From Aminobacter sp039907765 (GTDB taxonomy: Bacteria; Pseudomonadota; Alphaproteobacteria; Rhizobiales; Rhizobiaceae): DNA of 64,000 nt. The stretch lies in NCBI RefSeq assembly GCF_039907765.1, contig NZ_JARDJI010000008.1, positions 128,339 through 192,338 of the forward strand, in the 5' to 3' direction. This document shows positions 26,839-37,790 of this stretch, piece by piece (the first letter of the stretch is position 1; each line of letters opens with the position of its first letter). A model generated the notes under the pieces. That model did no database searches, had not been told where the DNA came from, and saw only the letters and a list, made by a program, of their open reading frames with translations. The position numbers and the translations under genes are program-made.

Positions 26839-27264
26839 CTACTGGGTCGCCGCCCGACGCTGCTGAAGGTGCAGCAGGACGCGGAAGGTCGCGTAAACGA
26901 GTGCAACCACGGCATGGGCGACGACGATCAAAGGGCGGCCGCCGAACAGATCGGGGAAGCCCGCATACATGACCGTCTCGGTCGCCGCGCAGATGAACCA
27001 GATCACCGGTCCCCAGGACGAGAGCATCCACAGGCCGATCGCCGCGAAGGGAAAGAACACCGCCAGGGTGGCGGTCGCGACCTGCCAGTGCAAGGGCATC
27101 AGGTCGAAACGCCACAAGGTGGCGTCGTAGAGCCCGATGAGCCGAACCCAGTAGAGGACGCCGAACAACAGGCAATAGCCGGCGACGACGCGCAGGAACC
27201 AGGCAAAGGCATTCTCGAGCGTCGAGGGGTGCATTTCCTGGAGGCGGTTGACGCTGTCGATCAC
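26839..27264 (-). CDS. Uncharacterised four-helix membrane protein (possibly DUF6163)
   Basis: 141 aa, GTG start overlapping the preceding stop by 4 bases (GTGA). About four hydrophobic helices: AFAWFLRVVAGYCLLFGVLY, WQVATATLAVFFPFAAIGLW, WGPVIWFICAATETVMYAGF and PLIVVAHAVVALVYATF, with a basic tail. I associate it tentatively with DUF6163 of Rhizobiales. Function unknown; coupling to the hydrolase gene suggests co-expression only. The 214 bases between it and ldtR are AT-rich and gene-free. Confidence 0.75.
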   Translation of the reverse strand: MIDSVNRLQEMHPSTLENAFAWFLRVVAGYCLLFGVLYWVRLIGLYDATLWRFDLMPLHWQVATATLAVFFPFAAIGLWMLSSWGPVIWFICAATETVMYAGFPDLFGGRPLIVVAHAVVALVYATFRVLLHLQQRRAATQ

Positions 27265-28310
27265 AGGACGAGTTCCCTGTCGCCGAGCGGTTCGAAATAG
27301 CGGTCGATGTCGGCCGGGTCGACATCCGCGATGCGCGACGGCTGCCAGACGGGCGTCGACCCCTTGTCGACGAGGACGGCCCGGATGCCTTCGTAGAAGT
27401 CGTGCCCCGCCAGCATGCGGTTGAGGATGCGGAACTCCATCCGCATGCAGTCTTCCATCGACATGGTAAGGCCGGCGCGCACCTGGCGGAAGGCGACGAA
27501 CAGGCTGGTGGGCGACCGCGACAGGATGGTGGCGAGCGTCTTGGCTGCAAATTCGCTCGATCCAGCCTCCGCCTGCAGGCTTTCCAAGACGTCCTCGAGC
27601 GTCGGCTTGGCGAAATGCCGCGCGATGGCTTCCAGCGTGTCGCGGTCGGTTTCGCGCTTCGCGGCCTGGAAGTAGCTGCGCAGCACGGCTTCCGCTTCAC
27701 CGGTCTCGCACAGGCGCTGGAGAAGGCCGGTGATGCCTTCGGCCGCTATCGTGTGCGTCGCCAGCCCCGACCAGAGCGCGTCGCCATAACGGATGCGGTT
27801 GCCGGTCAGCGCCAGATACATGCCGAAATGACTGCCGAGGTCGGGCAGCAGATGGCTGCCGCCGACATCCGGGAAGAAGCCGATGCCCACTTCCGGCATG
27901 GCGAACTGGGCGTTTTCAGTGAGGACCCGGTGCGAGCCGTGGAACGAGATGCCGACGCCGCCGCCCATGACGATGCCGTCGATCAGCGACAGATAGGGCT
28001 TGGCGTAGCGCTGGACATGCGCGTTGAGACGGTATTCGTCGGCGAAGAACTGGACGGGCGGAGAGCCGGTATTGCGGCTTTCGTAGACATTCATGATGTC
28101 GCCGCCGGCGGAAAATGCCCTGCCCTCGGCCCTGACGACGACGAGCGCCACCTCGCGGTCGTGCTCCCAGGCCTTGAGCCCGCGCGACAGCGCGAGCACC
28201 ATGTTGTGGGTCAGCGCATTCAGCGCCTTCGGCCGCGTCAGCGTAACGATGCCGGCCCTGCCGGTCCGCTCGAAGCGGATTTCATCACCGCCGCCAAAAT
28301 CAATAACCAA
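27261..28310 (-). CDS. Enoyl-CoA hydratase/isomerase family, 3-hydroxyisobutyryl-CoA hydrolase-like
   Basis: 349 aa, TTG start at 28310 with AGGGA upstream. Crotonase fold: oxyanion loops GRAFSAGGDIMNVYE (~65) and IDGIVMGGGVGISFHGSHRV (~110), then MPEVGIGFFPDVGGSHLLPD (~140), whose E and D match the HIBCH subgroup. Extra C-terminal length (versus ~260 for ordinary hydratases) also fits HIBCH. It would hydrolyse 3-hydroxyisobutyryl-CoA in valine degradation. No other valine genes are adjacent, so the substrate is a family inference. Confidence 0.87.
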   Translation of the reverse strand: MVIDFGGGDEIRFERTGRAGIVTLTRPKALNALTHNMVLALSRGLKAWEHDREVALVVVRAEGRAFSAGGDIMNVYESRNTGSPPVQFFADEYRLNAHVQRYAKPYLSLIDGIVMGGGVGISFHGSHRVLTENAQFAMPEVGIGFFPDVGGSHLLPDLGSHFGMYLALTGNRIRYGDALWSGLATHTIAAEGITGLLQRLCETGEAEAVLRSYFQAAKRETDRDTLEAIARHFAKPTLEDVLESLQAEAGSSEFAAKTLATILSRSPTSLFVAFRQVRAGLTMSMEDCMRMEFRILNRMLAGHDFYEGIRAVLVDKGSTPVWQPSRIADVDPADIDRYFEPLGDRELVL

Positions 28311-28446
28311 GAGATTCCCTCACATCGAAGCCGGGTTCGAAGAGCTAATGTGCTGTGCGTGGGTGCGTCAATGCCGCAGGTGCCATCGCGCCGCTTGGTC
28401 TTGGGCAAACCGGCATGCTAAAAACCGCACAATCCGGAGACCATCG

Positions 28447-29478
28447 ATGAATAAGTTCACCCCCGCCAAGCCAGCCGGCGCGCGCAGCGTCGACGAGATC
28501 ACCGGCAGCCGCCGCCTGCGCCGCATGCGCAAGGCAGACTGGTCGCGGCGCCTGGTCCAGGAAAACCGGCTGACGGTGGACGACCTGATCTGGCCGATCT
28601 TCATCATCGACGGCGAGAACCGGCGGGAAGCGATCCCGGCGATGCCCGGCGTGTTCCGCATGTCCGTCGACCTTGCGGTCAAGGAAGCGGAGCGCGCCGC
28701 CAAGCTCGGCATCCCCGCACTCGCCACCTTCCCCAATGTCGACATGGGCCTGCGCGACCAGACCGGCGCGCATATCCTCGAGCCGGACAACGTCATCAAT
28801 CGCGCCACCCGCGCGATCAAGGCGGCGGTTCCGGAGATCGGCGTCATCACCGACGTGGCGCTCGACCCGTTCACCAGCCATGGCCATGACGGCATCCTGC
28901 GCGACGGCATCATCGTCAACGACGAGACGGTCGCCCAGGTGGCCGCGGCCGCCGTGCTGCAGGCGGCGGCGGGCTCCGACATCATCGCTCCCTCCGACAT
29001 GATGGACGGGCGCATCGGCGCGATCCGCGACGCGCTCGACGACAACGGCTTCCAGGACGTGGCGATCATGTCCTACGCGACCAAGTTCGCCTCGGCCTTC
29101 TACGGCCCCTATCGCGAGGCGATCGGCACGCAAGGCCTGCTCAAGGGCGACAAGAAGACCTACTACCTCGACCACGCCAATTCCGACGAGGCGATGCGCG
29201 AGGCCGAGCAGGATCTCGCCGAGGGCGCCGACATGCTGATGGTCAAGCCCGGCCTGCCCTATCTCGACATCATCCGGCGGCTTAAGGACGAGTTCCGGAT
29301 GCCGACCTTCGCCTATCAGGTATCGGGCGAGTATTCGATGATCAAGGCTGCCGGCGCCAATGGCTGGATCGACGGCGAAAAGGCCATGGTCGAGAGCCTG
29401 CTCGCCTTCAAGCGCGCCGGCTGCGACGGCATCCTCACCTATTTCGCGCCGGAAGTGGCGGCGATGCTGAAGGGGTGA
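28447..29478 (+). CDS. hemB: Delta-aminolevulinic acid dehydratase (porphobilinogen synthase)
   Basis: 343 aa from ATG at 28447, with GGAG upstream. Schiff-base lysines lie in MSYATKFASAFYGPYREA and MLMVKPGLPYLD. The metal-site region reads DVALDPFTSHGHDG: aspartates replace the cysteines of zinc enzymes, so this is the Mg-dependent type usual in alphaproteobacteria. It joins two ALA molecules to porphobilinogen for heme and corrin synthesis. It is divergent from the crotonase gene across a 136-base promoter region. Confidence 0.97.
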   Translation: MNKFTPAKPAGARSVDEITGSRRLRRMRKADWSRRLVQENRLTVDDLIWPIFIIDGENRREAIPAMPGVFRMSVDLAVKEAERAAKLGIPALATFPNVDMGLRDQTGAHILEPDNVINRATRAIKAAVPEIGVITDVALDPFTSHGHDGILRDGIIVNDETVAQVAAAAVLQAAAGSDIIAPSDMMDGRIGAIRDALDDNGFQDVAIMSYATKFASAFYGPYREAIGTQGLLKGDKKTYYLDHANSDEAMREAEQDLAEGADMLMVKPGLPYLDIIRRLKDEFRMPTFAYQVSGEYSMIKAAGANGWIDGEKAMVESLLAFKRAGCDGILTYFAPEVAAMLKG

Positions 29479-29525
29479 GCTGGCGGCGCCTACAACACAG
29501 TCCGCAAGTGCTATAGTATGCGGAT

Positions 29526-29819
29526 ATGACCAGATCGGAAGCGATAAGAATACTACGCGAGAACGCCGCCGTACGAGGCATGGGCGCGACGTCGCTGTAC
29601 CTGTTCGGATCAACAGCTCGTGATGAGCCTTCATTGGGCAGCGATCTCGATCTTTTCATCGACTACGATCCGCACAGCCGCTTCTCTTTGATAGATCTAG
29701 TCGGCATCAAGCAGCTTTTCGAAGAGGCGATGGCGACGGAAATCGATGTCACGACACGTAACAGCCTGCATCCGCAATTGAAGGCTGACATCGAGCGCAC
29801 AGCCATTCGCGTGTTCTGA
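29526..29819 (+). CDS. mntA: MntA-like minimal nucleotidyltransferase (antitoxin of a type VII pair)
   Basis: 97 aa. The polymerase-beta fold motif is intact: YLFGSTARDE (GSxxR) followed by LGSDLDLFIDYD (DxD metal ligands), with a third acidic position in EIDVTTRN. MntA enzymes polyadenylylate or AMPylate HepT toxin and neutralise it. Its stop and the hepT start share one base (TGATG), so the two are co-translated. Codon use is less G/C-rich than neighbours (e.g. ATA, AGA codons), hinting at acquisition. Confidence 0.88.
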   Translation: MTRSEAIRILRENAAVRGMGATSLYLFGSTARDEPSLGSDLDLFIDYDPHSRFSLIDLVGIKQLFEEAMATEIDVTTRNSLHPQLKADIERTAIRVF

Positions 29820-30174
29820 TGGCACAACGTAAAGTCGGGCCTATCCTTGCCGAAATACTTGCAGCACTCGACGGGATCGAGAAGGCAACATCAGGCAAGA
29901 CGCTCCACGACTACGAACAGGATTGGCTGCTGAAGCACGGCGTCCAACGTGGCATCGAGATCATTTCGGAAGCCGCGCGGCACCTGCCGGCCGAATTGTT
30001 CGTGACCGAACCCGGGATTCCGTGGAAGCAAATACGCGGAATCGGCAACGTCCTGAGACACGAGTACCACCGGATCGCCATCCCATTGTCTGGGCGGTCG
30101 TGACCGACAGCCTACCGACACTGCGTAAAGCCATCGAACGCATCGCCACTGAAGTTGCGAAGCGGGAATCTTGA
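29819..30174 (+). pseudogene. hepT: HepT-like (DUF86) toxin gene broken by a one-base deletion
   Basis: The intact frame from 29819 gives a normal HepT N-terminus (ILAEILAALDGIEKAT, QRGIEIISEAARHLP) up to the active-site region GIGNVLRHEYHRI, then stops at 30103. The missing C-terminus continues in another frame as HPIVWAVVTDSLPTLRKAIE to a stop at 30174. Restoring one base in the codon at 30077-30078 (GC for a likely GAC) gives HRIDHPIVWAVV, the expected family sequence, at about 118 residues. Either the toxin is inactivated or there is a base error. The R-x4-6-H-x-Y RNase motif itself is still encoded before the break; the expected IRN reads as IGN. Confidence 0.85.
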
Positions 30175-30238
30175 ATTCCGATGCGACCCCACCCATCTGC
30201 TCCCACGCAGGCACTTGCGCCTGCATGCAGAGGATTGA

Positions 30239-30709
30239 ATGACCGCACGCGTCCTGGACGGCGAAATCATCACCAACAGGCTCGACGACGTCCGGGCATA
30301 TGACGGCGTGCGCACGCGCCGCGTGCTGGCTTTCCTGATCGACTACCTGATCGTTGGACTGTTGACGATCCCGTTCGCGATCGTCGTCTTCTTTCTGGGC
30401 ATCCTGACGCTCGGGCTCGGCTGGGCGCTGTTCGGCATCCTGTTGCCGCTCGTGGCGCTCGCCTACGTGTGGACGACGCTTGGCGGCCCCAACCAGGCGA
30501 CCACCGGCATGCGCGTCATGGGCATCCGCATCGACCGCCTCGACGGCCGCCCGATCGACGGGCTGCTGGCGGTCGTGCACTCGGTCCTGTTCTGGGCCGG
30601 CAATGTGATGCTCACCCCGCTTGTCCTGCTGGTCACGCTGTTTTCCGACCGCAAGCGCACGCTGCACGACCTGCTGCTCGGCACCGTGGTCAGCCGCAGC
30701 GACCGCTGA
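30239..30709 (+). CDS. RDD family membrane protein
   Basis: 156 aa, ATG at 30239 after AGAGGA. RDD hallmarks: RTRRVLAFLIDYLIVGLL (R and D in the first helix), TLGGPNQATTGMRVMGIRID and a C-terminal RTLHDLLLGTVV. Three to four helices. Proteins of this family are small inner-membrane proteins of largely unknown role; some act in ion transport. It is transcribed with bpt, 139 bases downstream, or alone. Confidence 0.88.
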   Translation: MTARVLDGEIITNRLDDVRAYDGVRTRRVLAFLIDYLIVGLLTIPFAIVVFFLGILTLGLGWALFGILLPLVALAYVWTTLGGPNQATTGMRVMGIRIDRLDGRPIDGLLAVVHSVLFWAGNVMLTPLVLLVTLFSDRKRTLHDLLLGTVVSRSDR

Positions 30710-30848
30710 TTGGGCCTTTTGGCGTGGCAAATCACGCTTTCGCGCTAAAATGTGAAGGCGAGTTGCGGTCTGCCTTCACATTCATGTTGAATTTTTCGCA
30801 GTCAGCGCCAAGCTAGGGGTCATTCGTGGGGAGTCTTCTAGACGCTCG

Positions 30849-31604
30849 ATGACGCAGCATTCGACCCATTCGCCGCAATTCTTCCTGACGGCACCTTCTC
30901 CCTGCCCCTATCTTGAAGGGCAATTCGAGCGAAAGGTCTTCACGCATCTCGTCGGGGACAAGGCGCCGGAGATGAACGACCTGCTGACCCAGGGCGGCTT
31001 CCGGCGTTCGCAGAACATTGCCTACCGTCCGGCCTGCGAGACATGCCGCGCCTGCGTCTCGGTCCGCATCCTTGCGCAGGAATTCGTGCCGACACGCAAC
31101 ATGCGCCGGGTGATCGAACACAATACCGACCTGATTGGGGCGATGCATGACGCGGAGCCCTCGACGGAGCAATATTCGCTGTTCCGCGCCTATCTCGACG
31201 CCCGTCACCGCAAGGGCGGCATGTCGGACATGACCGTGCTCGACTACGCCATGATGGTCGAAGACACCCATGTCGACACAAAGGTGATCGAATACCGCCG
31301 CCGCGGCCCGGACTCCTTCATCACCGGCAAGGGCCAGGGCGAGCTGATCGCGGTGGCCCTGACGGACAAGATGTCGGATGGCCTGTCGATGGTCTACTCC
31401 TACTTCAATCCGGAGATGGACCATCGCTCCCTCGGCACCTTCATGATCCTCGACCACATCGCCCGCGCCCGCGCCATGGGCCTGCCCCACGTCTATCTCG
31501 GCTACTGGGTCAACGGTTCACGCAAGATGAACTATAAGATACGGTTCAAGCCGCAAGAGCATCTCGCGCCCAAGGGCTGGGAGCGCTTCGAAGGCAAGAG
31601 CTGA
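30849..31604 (+). CDS. bpt: Aspartate/glutamate leucyltransferase (Bpt), N-end rule
   Basis: 251 aa. Matches the bacterial arginyl/leucyl-tRNA protein transferase family: N-terminal CPYLEGQFERKVFTHL, the cysteine region PACETCRACVSVRI, and a C-terminal acyltransferase fold with YFNPEMDHRSLGTFMILDHI and YLGYWVNGSRKMNYK. Bpt adds leucine from Leu-tRNA to proteins with N-terminal Asp or Glu, marking them for ClpS/ClpAP degradation in the cytoplasm. No strong ribosome site is seen close to the ATG. Confidence 0.95.
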   Translation: MTQHSTHSPQFFLTAPSPCPYLEGQFERKVFTHLVGDKAPEMNDLLTQGGFRRSQNIAYRPACETCRACVSVRILAQEFVPTRNMRRVIEHNTDLIGAMHDAEPSTEQYSLFRAYLDARHRKGGMSDMTVLDYAMMVEDTHVDTKVIEYRRRGPDSFITGKGQGELIAVALTDKMSDGLSMVYSYFNPEMDHRSLGTFMILDHIARARAMGLPHVYLGYWVNGSRKMNYKIRFKPQEHLAPKGWERFEGKS

Positions 31605-31655
31605 TAACGTCCGGCCCGTTTCCACGCTGCCGTCGACCGTCTGGCAGAGGAAACC

Positions 31656-32555
31656 GTGGCTGACACCCATTCGAACCACACCAAGGGGCTGTTGCTCACC
31701 GGCATCGGCGGCCTCGCGCTGACCGTCGACATTCCGCTCATCAAGCTGGCGGCCGGCAACAACTGGTCGATCCTGATGATGCGGAGCGGCACCACCTTCC
31801 TGGCCGCGATCGTCATCTGGCTGGTCTGGCGCGCGTTCGACCGCAATGCCCCGCAACTCATCCCCGGCAAGGCGGGCCTGGTGGTCGCCAGCCTCTACGG
31901 CATAGGCTCGATTTCATTCATCACCGCCGTCTACAACACGTCCACGGCAAACCTCGTCTTCATCCTGGCCTTCAACACCGTCTTTGCGGCGCTGCTGTCG
32001 TGGATATTCCTGCGCGAGAGACCGCGCCCTGCCACGATGCTGGCGATGCTGTTCATGATCGGCGGCGTGCTCGTCATCGTCGGAGGCTCGATCGGGACAG
32101 GCCATGTTTTCGGCGACCTGATGGCGGTCGTATCGGCCTTCTGCATTGCCTCGGCCATCACCATCTCGCGCTCTAGCGGCAAGGACATGGGCTTCACCGC
32201 CCTGGTCGGGGTGCTGTTTCCCTGCCTGGTCGCGGCCTTCATGGTCTCCAAGACCGGTTTTCAGGTCGAGGCGCCGTGGTGGATCATCTTCAACGGCGCG
32301 GTGATCATGCCGATCTCGTTCTTCTGCCTCGCCAACGGCCCGAAATATCTCTCCGGGCCCGAGGTGGCGATGTTCTACCTGCTCGAGACGGTGCTCGCGC
32401 CGATCTGGGTCTGGATGATCTTTGCCGAGGTGCCGACGACGAACAGCCTGATCGGCGGAGCGATCCTCATCGTGACGCTCGTCGCCCACTCGGCCTGGCA
32501 GCTTGCCCAGAGCCGCAAGCGTCGCGCCGGCGCGGTCCTCGAGCAGGCAGCCTAG
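31656..32555 (+). CDS. EamA/DMT family transporter
   Basis: 299 aa, GTG start with GAGGAA just upstream. Ten hydrophobic helices in two EamA repeats, the first ending with FNTVFAALLSWIFLRERPRP and the second with YLLETVLAPIWVWMIFAEVP, the paired motifs of drug/metabolite exporters. Substrate unknown. It follows bpt by 51 bases and converges with the AI-2E family gene. Confidence 0.9.
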   Translation: MADTHSNHTKGLLLTGIGGLALTVDIPLIKLAAGNNWSILMMRSGTTFLAAIVIWLVWRAFDRNAPQLIPGKAGLVVASLYGIGSISFITAVYNTSTANLVFILAFNTVFAALLSWIFLRERPRPATMLAMLFMIGGVLVIVGGSIGTGHVFGDLMAVVSAFCIASAITISRSSGKDMGFTALVGVLFPCLVAAFMVSKTGFQVEAPWWIIFNGAVIMPISFFCLANGPKYLSGPEVAMFYLLETVLAPIWVWMIFAEVPTTNSLIGGAILIVTLVAHSAWQLAQSRKRRAGAVLEQAA

Positions 32556-32569
32556 AGCCCGCGCGCGCT

Positions 32570-33796
32570 CTAGCCGGCCTGCGTCCGCTTGGCCGGCGCA
32601 TCGTCGCCCGCCGCTTCGGCCGCGCGCGGCGCCTCGCCCTCGGTCGGGGCATTGGCGGCGACGATCGCGGCCTCGTCGGTCAGTTCGATCTCGCGGATCC
32701 ATTCGCGCCAGATGGCGACGAGCAGCGCCATCAGCACCGGCCCGATGAACAGGCCGAGCAGGCCCATCGTCTTGACGCCGCCGATGAGGCCGAAAAAGGT
32801 CGGCAGGAACGGCAGCTTGATCGGGCCGCCCACCAGCCTCGGCCGCAGCGTCTTGTCGACGATGAAGAGCTCGATCGAACCCCAGGCGAACAGGGCCACG
32901 CCGGCAATCGGCGAGCCGCTGGCGAGGAGATAGACCGAGACGAGCGTGAAACATAGCGGCGCGCCGCCGGGGATCAGCGCCATGAAGCCGGTGATGACGC
33001 CGAGGGTCACCGGCGAGGGCACGCCGGCGATCCAGTAGGCGACGCCGAGCACGACGCCCTCGCCTATCGCGATCACCGTCATGCCCATCACCGTGGCGCT
33101 GATGGTCTTGGGCACCACGCGCGAGATGCGCTCCCATCGCATCGGCAGGATGCGCTCGCCGAGCCGGTCGAGCTGGCCCACGAACGCCTCGCCGTCGCGA
33201 TAGGTGAAGAACAGGGCGATCAGCATGAACAGCATGGTGAGCAGGATGCTGAAGGCGCTGCCGCCGGCGGCGAGAACGCCGCGGTAGATGCTGCCGATAT
33301 TTGCGCCGCTGAAGAGCTGGAACAGTTCGCCGATCGAGCCCGGATGGCCGATATTGCGGGTCCATTGCTCGTTGAGCCACTCGCCGACGACCGGCAGGTT
33401 GGCGATCCACGCAGGCGTCGACGCGCCCTGGCGGTTGGTGTTCACCGCCCAGGCGAACCATTCGCGGATCTCGTTCACCGCATAGGTCGAGGCAAAGGAG
33501 ATGGGCACCACGAGGAAGGCGACGATGAACAGCAGCGCCAAAGTGGCGGCGATGGTGCGGTTGCCTTCGACGGCCGCGAGCAGCCGGCGGTAGATGGGCC
33601 AGCTGGCGAAGGCGATGACAAGCGCTGCCAGCACCGGCACGAGGAACCCATGGAAGAAATAGATGCCTGCCGCCACGATCAGGACCAGCAGCCAGCGGGC
33701 CGCCGACAATGGCGGGACGAGCGGCGCGCGCATCGGCATGGACGGGCCGAAGAGCCGCGGCTCGCGCTCCGGTTTGCGGGGATTGGACAGTCTCAA
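32570..33796 (-). CDS. AI-2E family transporter
   Basis: 408 aa if translation begins at the TTG at 33796, chosen because AAGGAG lies 10 bases ahead; the frame also has ATG codons at 33850 and 33739. About eight helices in the family pattern, with YFFHGFLVPVLAALVIAFA at the start, then FFTYRDGEAFVGQLDRLGE and PVTLGVITGFMALIPGGAPL. The tail is acidic/alanine-rich. Members were named for autoinducer-2 export, but many act as Na+/H+ antiporters; the role here is open. Confidence 0.88.
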   Translation of the reverse strand: MRLSNPRKPEREPRLFGPSMPMRAPLVPPLSAARWLLVLIVAAGIYFFHGFLVPVLAALVIAFASWPIYRRLLAAVEGNRTIAATLALLFIVAFLVVPISFASTYAVNEIREWFAWAVNTNRQGASTPAWIANLPVVGEWLNEQWTRNIGHPGSIGELFQLFSGANIGSIYRGVLAAGGSAFSILLTMLFMLIALFFTYRDGEAFVGQLDRLGERILPMRWERISRVVPKTISATVMGMTVIAIGEGVVLGVAYWIAGVPSPVTLGVITGFMALIPGGAPLCFTLVSVYLLASGSPIAGVALFAWGSIELFIVDKTLRPRLVGGPIKLPFLPTFFGLIGGVKTMGLLGLFIGPVLMALLVAIWREWIREIELTDEAAIVAANAPTEGEAPRAAEAAGDDAPAKRTQAG

Positions 33797-33932
33797 GGGC
33801 CTTGATCTCCTTGGCCCTGGTATGGACCCTAGCTGGACGCCCGGCGACACCGCATGACACCGGCTAGAGGATCATAGAGCCTAACGCGGCGGCGCGCACG
33901 CAAACTTTGGATGCCGTACGCCTGCCCCGACG

Positions 33933-36236
<2,304 letters not shown>

Positions 36237-36500
36237 GGGTTTGGACTAACGGAACGGGCGATTCGCGACAAGCCTTATCGGCAAAAGCAAGGGTGGACGG
36301 CGCCCGGATGCGACGAATCTTTCCGCTCGCTAAAGTAGCAATCCCGCGGTCAGCCGGTCATTCACCATTTTTGCGCGTGTTGGATTGCAGCGATTGCCTT
36401 TTGCCTCGAATTGCGGCCATTGTCATGACGGCGCCTTCTTCCAGTCCAGTTCGTGACGGACGAAAGGCCGAACGATTCCTAACAGTCTCAGGGAACCACA

Positions 36501-37691
36501 ATGACGCAACATCGCTCTGCATTCGGCAAGCTCGTGCTATCGACATTCCTCTTCACGCTGCCGCTGAACGCTGCGTTCGCCCAGGAGGCCGGCGCAGTGG
36601 CCGAAAGGCTCAAGACAGTGCTGGCCACACAGAACATGACGCTCGGCTGGAGCAGTGCAACCGGCGACGCGTCGGAGATCGTCCTCGAAGGCGCCACCAT
36701 CACCGTGGCCGGAGAAGGCAAGGCGTTCCCGATCGGCAAGCTGACGCTAACCGGTGTCGCCGACGACAACGGCGGCTACAAGATCGCGACGATCAGCACC
36801 GAGCCCTACAGCGTCACCCAGGACGGCGCGACCGTCGACATCAGCCCGTTGACCTTCGGCAACGTGAAATTGCCGGCCGAAGGCTCCACCGACCCGCTCG
36901 CCTCGCTGCTGATGTACGAGACTGCGGCGCTCGACAATCTCAGCGTCAAGGTGGGCGACAAGCAGGCCTTCCAGATGACCAACTTCACTGCCGAGGTGAC
37001 GCCGCCGGTCGACGGCAAGGCCATGTCGTTCACCGGCGGGGCCGAGAAGTTCTCGGCCGACCTCAGCCTCGTCGAGGACCCGCAGTCGAAGGCGGCGATC
37101 GACGCGCTCGGCTACCAGAACATCAGCGGCAACCTGCAGCTCGCCGGCACCTGGCAGCCGACCGACGGACGCATGACACTGTCGCAGTACAATATCGCGG
37201 TCGACAATGCCGGCGCATTCGGCATGACCTTCGACCTCGGCGGCTACACGCTCGACTTCATCAAGTCGGTGCAGGACCTGCAGAAGACCATGGCCGCGCA
37301 GCCGCAGGGCGCAGACAGTTCGGCCCAAGGCCTGGCCATGCTCGGCCTGATGCAGCAGCTCACCTTCCACGGTGCCACCATCCGCTTCGACGACGCGTCG
37401 ATCACCAACAAGGTGCTGGAATATCTCGGCAAGCAACAAGGCATGACGGCCAAGGATATTGCCAACCAGGCCAAGGCGATCGTTCCGTTCATGATGATGG
37501 AACTCAACAACCCCGAACTGACCCAGCAGGTCACGACCGCCGTCACGGCCTTCCTGGACAATCCGAAGTCGCTCGAAATCGCCGCGAAGCCCGGCTCGCC
37601 GGTGCCGTTCGCGCTGCTCGCAGCCAATGGCATGGCGAACCCGAAAGACCTGCCGAAGACGCTCGGCCTGTCGGTCACGGCGAACCAGTAA
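36501..37691 (+). CDS. Uncharacterised secreted protein, 396 aa
   Basis: Not assigned to a known function. A Sec signal is clear (KLVLSTFLFTLPLNAAFAQ, cleavage after AFA). The mature protein is beta-rich and repetitive in texture (ITVAGEGKAFPIGKLTLTGV, IAVDNAGAFGMTFDLGGYTL), with no cysteine and no catalytic motif I recognise, and an alpha-helical C-terminal third. It is a periplasmic or outer-surface candidate. It has its own promoter region (264 bases shared with divergent parC) and a strong terminator. Confidence 0.8.
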   Translation: MTQHRSAFGKLVLSTFLFTLPLNAAFAQEAGAVAERLKTVLATQNMTLGWSSATGDASEIVLEGATITVAGEGKAFPIGKLTLTGVADDNGGYKIATISTEPYSVTQDGATVDISPLTFGNVKLPAEGSTDPLASLLMYETAALDNLSVKVGDKQAFQMTNFTAEVTPPVDGKAMSFTGGAEKFSADLSLVEDPQSKAAIDALGYQNISGNLQLAGTWQPTDGRMTLSQYNIAVDNAGAFGMTFDLGGYTLDFIKSVQDLQKTMAAQPQGADSSAQGLAMLGLMQQLTFHGATIRFDDASITNKVLEYLGKQQGMTAKDIANQAKAIVPFMMMELNNPELTQQVTTAVTAFLDNPKSLEIAAKPGSPVPFALLAANGMANPKDLPKTLGLSVTANQ

Positions 37692-37715
37692 GCCTCAGGG
37701 CTCGGACGACCAGAC

Positions 37716-37747
37716 AAAAAGCCCGGCAGCGATGCCGGGCTTTTTTT
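37716..37747. terminator. Bidirectional terminator between the secreted-protein gene and aspS
   Basis: AAAAA, GCCCGGCA (37721-37728), loop GCGA, TGCCGGGC (37733-37740), then seven T. It serves the plus-strand gene and, read in reverse, the convergent aspS. Confidence 0.93.
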
Positions 37748-37790
37748 CGTGTCGATTTATCGAGCCGAAAGCGCCGCTTGCGCGTGTTGG

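Noticed and set aside
26812..27300. Plus-strand frame of 162 codons opposite the four-helix membrane protein
   Set aside because: Antisense to a coupled GTG-start membrane protein gene; Gln/Arg/Glu-rich noise.
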